The position numbers were made by a program, and so were the translations under genes. DNA of 9,394 bases, from NCBI GenBank assembly GCA_016210425.1, contig JACQUE010000122.1, positions 1 through 9,394 of the forward strand, in the 5' to 3' direction. This document shows positions 6,304 through 9,394 of this stretch, in pieces. Position 1 is the first letter of the stretch. Each line of letters opens with the position of its first letter. Below the pieces are notes generated by a model, which ran no database searches, was not told where the DNA came from, and saw only the letters and a list, made by a program, of their open reading frames with translations. Source of the DNA: Chloroflexota bacterium. GTDB lineage: Bacteria > Chloroflexota > Dehalococcoidia > JACQUE01.

Positions 6304-6906
6304 ATGGACTACCTGTTTGGTGATTACAAGACATGGATCGTTTTTGGCGCCCTGCTGATGGTCTACGTGCATCGCGGCCGCATCAGTGTCTTCGCTGACT
6401 ACGGCAACGAATTAAGCTGCGCCAAGGGGGAGCATGATTCGAACGAGAGCGCCGAAAGAATCGTTGCACTACTGACGGATGATCGGCAAGGACAGGATAT
6501 CCTGGCGTCCCTCGATGAAGCGGGATTCCATACCCTTTGGACGGATCGCGTTTCTGATATTGCAGAGGTCGTCGAGGCTGAGAAGGCCGACCTGATCCTG
6601 TTGGACCTGACGCCGTTAAAAGGCCGCCTCAAAGTAATAAAGCGGATCAGGCGGTCCTCGATGGCTCCTATCACGCTGCTTATCTCAAACGATCAGCATG
6701 AGGATGCAATGCGGGCACTTGCGATAGGGGCCGATCATTGCGTACTCAAACCTCTCACCCTTTTGGAGATGCCCGCTCGCTTTGATGCGGTCCTCGGCCA
6801 ACGGGGATGGTTTCGAACGGCGGCGCCTCTGCCAGGCGCTAGAGCTCTTGATGCGACTGTGAGCCTCCGCGAACTCTCGCCAGCCGGAGTTGCCAAAGGA
6901 GGTTAA
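6304..6906 (+). CDS. Membrane-anchored receiver (REC) domain protein
   Basis: 200 residues. An N-terminal membrane segment (about 9-23, WIVFGALLMVYVHRG) is joined to a CheY-like receiver domain at about 51-167. The receiver residues are present: D59/D60 acidic pocket, D101 phosphoacceptor in LILLDLTP, S128 in LLIS, and K149 in VLKPL. There is no DNA-binding or enzymatic output domain, and the C-terminus (168-200) looks unstructured. A receiver tethered to the membrane by the same kind of segment as the preceding gene product is unusual. It could be a phosphate sink, or a phosphorylation-controlled partner of a membrane complex (inference). Phosphodonor candidates include the kinase at 3318-1912. 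ATG 6304 has GGTGAAA upstream. The stop is one base before the first Rieske gene's GTG, so they are tightly coupled. Confidence 0.8.
   Translation: MDYLFGDYKTWIVFGALLMVYVHRGRISVFADYGNELSCAKGEHDSNESAERIVALLTDDRQGQDILASLDEAGFHTLWTDRVSDIAEVVEAEKADLILLDLTPLKGRLKVIKRIRRSSMAPITLLISNDQHEDAMRALAIGADHCVLKPLTLLEMPARFDAVLGQRGWFRTAAPLPGARALDATVSLRELSPAGVAKGG
6898..6902 (+). promoter_or_regulatory. Ribosome binding site fixing the first Rieske start
   Basis: GGAGG, within AAAGGAGG at the end of the REC gene, lies 5 nt before GTG 6908. This favours GTG 6908 over the upstream TTG at 6890. Confidence 0.7.
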
Positions 6907-6907
6907 C

Positions 6908-7369
6908 GTGAAGGAGATCACTCGGCGGCGCTTCCTCACTTTATTGGCAGGCGCTGGCGTCGGCATTCCGGCCGCTGTGCTGGCAGCGCTGGGATATCGC
7001 TTCATGAAACCCAACGTGAACTATGGCCGCGATTTGGCGTTTACAGCCGGGCGGGCTCAGGACTTTCCGGTAGGAAGCGCCAGGGTGTTCCCTGACAGAA
7101 GGGTCATCGTTGTATCTCGGGAGAGCGGGCTATTCGCCATGTCTATGATCTGCACGCACCTGGGCTGCACGGTCAACACGATGGAATGGGGCTTCCAAAG
7201 CCCCTGCCACGGCAGCCGTTTCGACCTCGATGGCCTGGTATTGAGAGGCCCGGCGCCCAGGCCGCTGCCCTGGTATAAGATCGAGGAGCAGGTTGATGGC
7301 AAGTTGGCGGTCGACACAAGCCACACCGTCCGCCGCGGCACGTATTTCAAACCCGACCTCGGTGTCTAG
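6908..7369 (+). CDS. Rieske-type iron-sulfur protein, membrane anchored (first of two)
   Basis: 153 residues. A short twin-arginine-like N-terminus (TRRRFLTLL, 5-13) continues into one hydrophobic helix (about 9-29). A Rieske domain follows, with box I ICTHLGCTV (C82, H84, C87) and box II SPCHGSRFD (C100, H101), ending GPAPRPLPWYKI. In bc-type Rieske proteins box II reads CPCHGS and its first Cys binds Fe. Here that Cys is Ser98, while the disulfide pair C87/C100 and both His are kept. Cluster assembly is therefore uncertain. The likely place is the outer face of the membrane, exported folded by Tat with the helix kept as anchor. No cytochrome b or c gene accompanies it. It is translated just after the REC protein. 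Confidence 0.9.
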   Translation: MKEITRRRFLTLLAGAGVGIPAAVLAALGYRFMKPNVNYGRDLAFTAGRAQDFPVGSARVFPDRRVIVVSRESGLFAMSMICTHLGCTVNTMEWGFQSPCHGSRFDLDGLVLRGPAPRPLPWYKIEEQVDGKLAVDTSHTVRRGTYFKPDLGV

Positions 7370-7450
7370 CGCGTAATCGAATGGAAAGCGACGGGAATCG
7401 AATGACCGTCAATTGAAGGAAAAGCATTAGGGTTTGCGAAGCCTTCACCT

Positions 7451-7458
7451 GGAGGTGA
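7451..7458 (+). promoter_or_regulatory. Ribosome binding site fixing the second Rieske start
   Basis: GGAGGTGA, with the GGAGG core 8 nt before ATG 7464. This supports that start over the upstream ATG-less extension to 7434. The 94-bp gap before it holds two copies of AATCGAATG (7375-7383, 7396-7404) and no clear promoter. Confidence 0.7.
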
Positions 7459-7463
7459 GGGAG

Positions 7464-8048
7464 ATGGTATGGAAAGGAAGGCCGCCGCGATACGAAGGGC
7501 CAAGGTGGATCGAGAGGCCACCGTTTGAAGCAAAAGGAGGCCTGGGCAGGCGCTCGTTCCTCAAGCTGGCCTTGGGGGCAATGGGTGGGGTGATATCGGT
7601 GGGCGTAGGAGTACCTATAGCCGGATACTTCATATCGCCCATCCTGCGCCGTAAGCGCGTGCGCTCATGGGCTCCGCTGGGAGGAATTGATGGCTTCCGG
7701 TTTTTGGAACCGAAGCATGTGGACTTCGAGGAGCGCATGAAGGATGCATGGATCACGCAGGAAGTCACGAGAGCGGTCTGGGTGGTGAGGAAGGGCGAGG
7801 AAGACTTTCGGGTATATAATCCCCATTGCACTCATCTGGGCTGTGCTTACGGGTGGCATACATCTGGGCCGCACAAGGACCACTTCGTGTCGCCCTGCCA
7901 TAATGGCATCTACGACATAGATGGGAATGTCCTCGGCGGCCCTCCTCCTCGGCCGCTAGATACCCTGGAATGGAAGATAGAGAAGGGCGAGCTCTACGCA
8001 GTTTACAAAGATTTCCAATTAGGAGTGCCCCAGAAGAAAGAGCTTTGA
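7464..8048 (+). CDS. QcrA/PetC-like Rieske iron-sulfur protein (second of two)
   Basis: 194 residues. A charged N-terminus with Tat motif GRRSFLKLALG (R29, R30) leads into a membrane helix (about 33-58), then a Rieske domain. Box I is HCTHLGCAYGW (C122, H124, C127) and box II is SPCHNGIYD (S143, C145, H146). After it comes NVLGGPPPRPLDTLEWKI, which is typical of bc/b6f Rieske subunits of Gram-positive type (QcrA). As in its neighbour, the first Cys of box II is Ser, and the usual Gly after His is Asn. The two Rieske proteins are distinct paralogues rather than a recent duplication, yet share the same substitution. The partner (cytochrome b, cupredoxin or other) is not in the window. It is the last gene of the operon, ending 13 bp before a convergent gene. 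Confidence 0.9.
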   Translation: MVWKGRPPRYEGPRWIERPPFEAKGGLGRRSFLKLALGAMGGVISVGVGVPIAGYFISPILRRKRVRSWAPLGGIDGFRFLEPKHVDFEERMKDAWITQEVTRAVWVVRKGEEDFRVYNPHCTHLGCAYGWHTSGPHKDHFVSPCHNGIYDIDGNVLGGPPPRPLDTLEWKIEKGELYAVYKDFQLGVPQKKEL

Positions 8049-8061
8049 GAGAGACGGTGCA

Positions 8062-8325
8062 TCAGCCTTCCGCCTCGATGTCGGGCCAGCTTGCGGCTTC
8101 CCATCTCAGAACTGGGTGCTTCAAGCCGATCAGGTGGCGGGCCGCTGCGTCTGCTTCTCGGAACTCCTCATCGCAGAGCGGGCAGTAGTAGAGCGACCCT
8201 TGCCACCAAGCTGCTGCCTGGCGCAGAAGGGCCGCCTTGGCGTCAGTCACCGTTGTCAGCCCCATTGCTTGGGCACTGGCGGCGAGCACAGTTTCGCGGC
8301 TGGGCCTATCCATGTCGCTTATCAT
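8062..8325 (-). CDS. Small protein with a C2H2 zinc finger
   Basis: 87 residues. The C-terminal half contains YYCPLCDEEFREADAAARHL...KH, i.e. C48-x2-C51-x12-H64-x5-H70, which fits the classical C2H2 finger spacing that is uncommon in bacteria. The N-terminal 40 residues look helical and Ala-rich. The function is unknown; DNA, RNA or protein binding are all possible. The start ATG 8325 has AAGG close by (short spacing), and ATG 8313 is an alternative. That the gene is real is supported by array D upstream in matching orientation, although a 118-bp inverted-repeat segment lies between promoter and gene. Confidence 0.7.
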   Translation of the reverse strand: MISDMDRPSRETVLAASAQAMGLTTVTDAKAALLRQAAAWWQGSLYYCPLCDEEFREADAAARHLIGLKHPVLRWEAASWPDIEAEG

Positions 8326-8367
8326 TATCCTTGCTGGCTTATCTCTAGGCTCCTTGGTATGGTCTGG

Positions 8368-8485
8368 TCAGGTGGCGGCGCACGATTGCTAATTATCAAC
8401 AGACACGCTCATATGGACTTTTGCGCGCTTACCCCCCACCCGCTGCCCTGGCCCCAGTTGCGCCAAATCGTGCGCCGCCACCTGA
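8368..8485. repeat. 118-bp segment bounded by perfect 20-bp inverted repeats (MITE-like or leader hairpin)
   Basis: The arm at 8368-8387 (begins TCAGGTGGCG, ends GCACGATT) is the exact reverse complement of 8466-8485. The 78-bp interior holds no gene. Perfect terminal inverted repeats and short size suggest a miniature transposable element, but I find no target-site duplication. The segment sits between array D and the C2H2 gene. Without it, the distance from the last half-site to the ATG would be 68 nt, like the other arrays (56-130). The predicted transcription start (about 8484) is at the edge of the right arm, so the mRNA leader could form a long stem. Confidence 0.7.
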
Positions 8486-9130
8486 GATGAATCCTAGCCC
8501 AGCAAGCTGAACTGCGTCTGAAAGACGACTGATAGGAGGCTTAGAGCGAGGTTGATTATACGATCCCTCAATAGTCGATCTTTTGCGCTTGTGCCTTCCT
8601 GAGGTACCTATCGGCTCGTCGGCCAGAATGAGCTTTGTATCGTTGATGAGGGCCCTGGCGATGGCCACCCGTTGCTTCTCGCCGCCCGAGAGGTCTCTAG
8701 GCAGGTAGCGCCTTCGATGGGAGAGTCCCAGCCGTTCCAGCAACTCGGCTGTTCGCCGACGGACAGCCTTTGCGCTTCCGGGGACTAGGCTAGCGGGGAA
8801 AAGGATATTCTCCTCGACCGTTAGGCTGGAGAGCAGGTTGAAGGCCTGAAAGATGAAGCCGATCTCGCGGGCTCGTACCTCCGGTAGGCGAGACTCGCTC
8901 AACCCGGTGACCTCCGTGCCATTGACGAAGATCTGGCCTGAGGTGGGGCGTAGAAGTCCACCGAGCATGGACAGGAGGGTTGTCTTCCCTGATCCTGAAG
9001 GACCCATGATGAGCACCAGCTCGCCCTTGTCGACCTCCAAAGACACGTTGTCAACGGCGAGCACCGCGGTATGCCCTGAGCCGTACACTTTTGTCAGCCC
9101 GATTGCCCGTACTGCGCTTTTGCCGCTCAT
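8429..9130 (-). pseudogene. Truncated ABC transporter ATPase (LolD/MacB type)
   Basis: Residues 1-173 are a normal LolD/MacB/FtsE-like ATPase: Walker A GPSGSGKT (43-50), Q-loop Q95, signature LSGGEKQR (147-154), Walker B LILADEP (167-173). The expected D-loop (NLDS type), H-switch His and C-terminal helices are missing. From about 8611 the frame runs through unrelated DNA, including array D and the right arm of the inverted repeat, to a chance stop at 8429. The protein cannot hydrolyse ATP normally. ATG 9130 with AAGGTGA upstream is the start; the GTG at 9139 is less likely. It follows the permease gene by 10 bases. The abrupt end suggests a deletion or island-insertion junction near 8611-8570. 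Confidence 0.85.
8491..8544 (-). promoter_or_regulatory. Array D: four 11-bp-phased half-sites plus -10, pointing at the C2H2 gene
   Basis: On the minus strand the half-sites are CTAAG (8544-8540), ATCAG (8533-8529), TTCAG (8522-8518) and TTCAG (8511-8507), in perfect 11-bp phase. TAGGAT at 8496-8491 stands 15 nt from the start of the last half-site, exactly as in the other arrays. It is the best -10 of the four. The array lies inside the meaningless tail of the broken ATPase frame, showing that this tail is really promoter DNA. Confidence 0.8.
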
Positions 9131-9140
9131 ACTTCTCACC

Positions 9141-9394
9141 TTATTCCTTAAAGACCGCCGCCGGCTCCACCCGGCCGATGTAATAAGCCGGAAGGAGCGA
9201 TGCCAGGGCGACTATGGCTAGCGTGACCAGCACAAGCCTCACCAGGCTTGCCCACGGATACGCTAGAGCGATCTCGGGCGCCAGCGTTTGGACAACGGGC
9301 CGAGCTAGGTATGCCAGCGCGACCGCCACCGCCAGGCCCAGGGCGGCTACGTGTGGGGGCCAAAGTGAACATTTAGTAACATGTCCACACACCA
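9141..9394 (-). CDS. ABC transporter permease (FtsX/MacB type), C-terminal end only
   Basis: The last 84 or so codons of a minus-strand gene whose start is beyond the right edge; the frame is open there. It has two hydrophobic segments and ends VALASLLPAYYIGRVEPAAVFKE, the standard end of FtsX-like permeases (LLPAxxxxRxxPxxAL type), which in MacB/LolCE systems move lipoproteins or export substrates. The stop at 9143-9141 is followed after 10 bases by the ATPase ATG, so the pair formed one operon before the ATPase was truncated. The residues nearest the edge (CGHVTKCSLW) are less typical. Confidence 0.75.
   Translation of the reverse strand, partial: VCGHVTKCSLWPPHVAALGLAVAVALAYLARPVVQTLAPEIALAYPWASLVRLVLVTLAIVALASLLPAYYIGRVEPAAVFKE

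Noticed and set aside
7375..7404. AATCGAATG repeated twice between the Rieske genes, as a CRISPR or operator seed
   Set aside because: Only two copies, 21 bp apart, with no further units. Too little to call.
8091..8490. Plus-strand open frames opposite the C2H2 gene
   Set aside because: No ribosome site and no recognisable domain. They mirror the minus-strand gene and run through the inverted repeat.
8555..8560. TATAAT on the minus strand as a consensus -10
   Set aside because: It lies just upstream of array D with no -35 at proper spacing. The TAGGAT at 8496-8491 fits the offset shared by the other arrays.
8429..8611. Tail of the ATPase frame as a real novel C-terminal domain
   Set aside because: It is low-complexity Arg/Ser/Gly coding over a promoter array and an inverted-repeat arm. 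No ABC ATPase core could work without the D-loop and H-switch.

Overview
The window looks like a gene-dense bacterial accessory region with moderately high GC. It encodes extracytoplasmic copper, thiol and Rieske redox proteins, a two-component system, and a lipoprotein-processing enzyme. The Lgt, the cupredoxins and the QcrA-like Rieske style suggest a Chloroflexota-like (or other Gram-positive-type) organism. This is family resemblance only and is not firm. GTG and TTG starts are common.

Layout. At the left edge is the end of a + strand cupredoxin gene (3-314), with a hairpin at 327-347 that separates it from a convergent minus-strand set. Reading the minus strand from right to left, that set contains: a small zinc-ribbon protein overlapping lgt (5757-4775); a membrane-anchored protein of unknown function (4546-4088); an OmpR-type response regulator and its histidine kinase (4005-1912); and a cupredoxin followed by a CcdA-type thiol transporter (1739-421). 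On the plus strand, diverging from zinc ribbon-lgt, is an operon of a small membrane protein, a membrane-anchored REC-domain protein and two tandem Rieske proteins (5994-8048). A convergent small C2H2 zinc-finger gene follows (8325-8062). The right end holds an ABC ATPase that loses its homology just after Walker B (pseudogene) and the C-terminus of its permease partner.

Main discovery. Four intergenic sites each hold exactly four copies of a T(C/A)AG half-site spaced exactly 11 bp apart: 1865-1902, 5846-5883, 5905-5942 and 8507-8544. Each array points at a gene start. In all four, a TA that begins a -10-like hexamer lies at the same offset, 15 nt from the first base of the last half-site. 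This is the architecture of promoters activated by an OmpR/PhoB-family regulator bound as two tandem dimers, and the window encodes one such regulator. The arrays lie upstream of cupredoxin-ccdA, zinc ribbon-lgt, the Rieske operon and the C2H2 gene, which would make these a single regulon. None is present upstream of the regulator itself.

How the genes may work together (inference). The kinase senses an extracytoplasmic signal. The regulator then induces a cell-surface redox module of cupredoxin, CcdA thiol delivery, Lgt lipidation and two Rieske proteins that come without a cytochrome b. Both Rieske proteins carry Ser where the first Cys of box II, normally a cluster ligand, should be. That shared change suggests an unusual Rieske subfamily.
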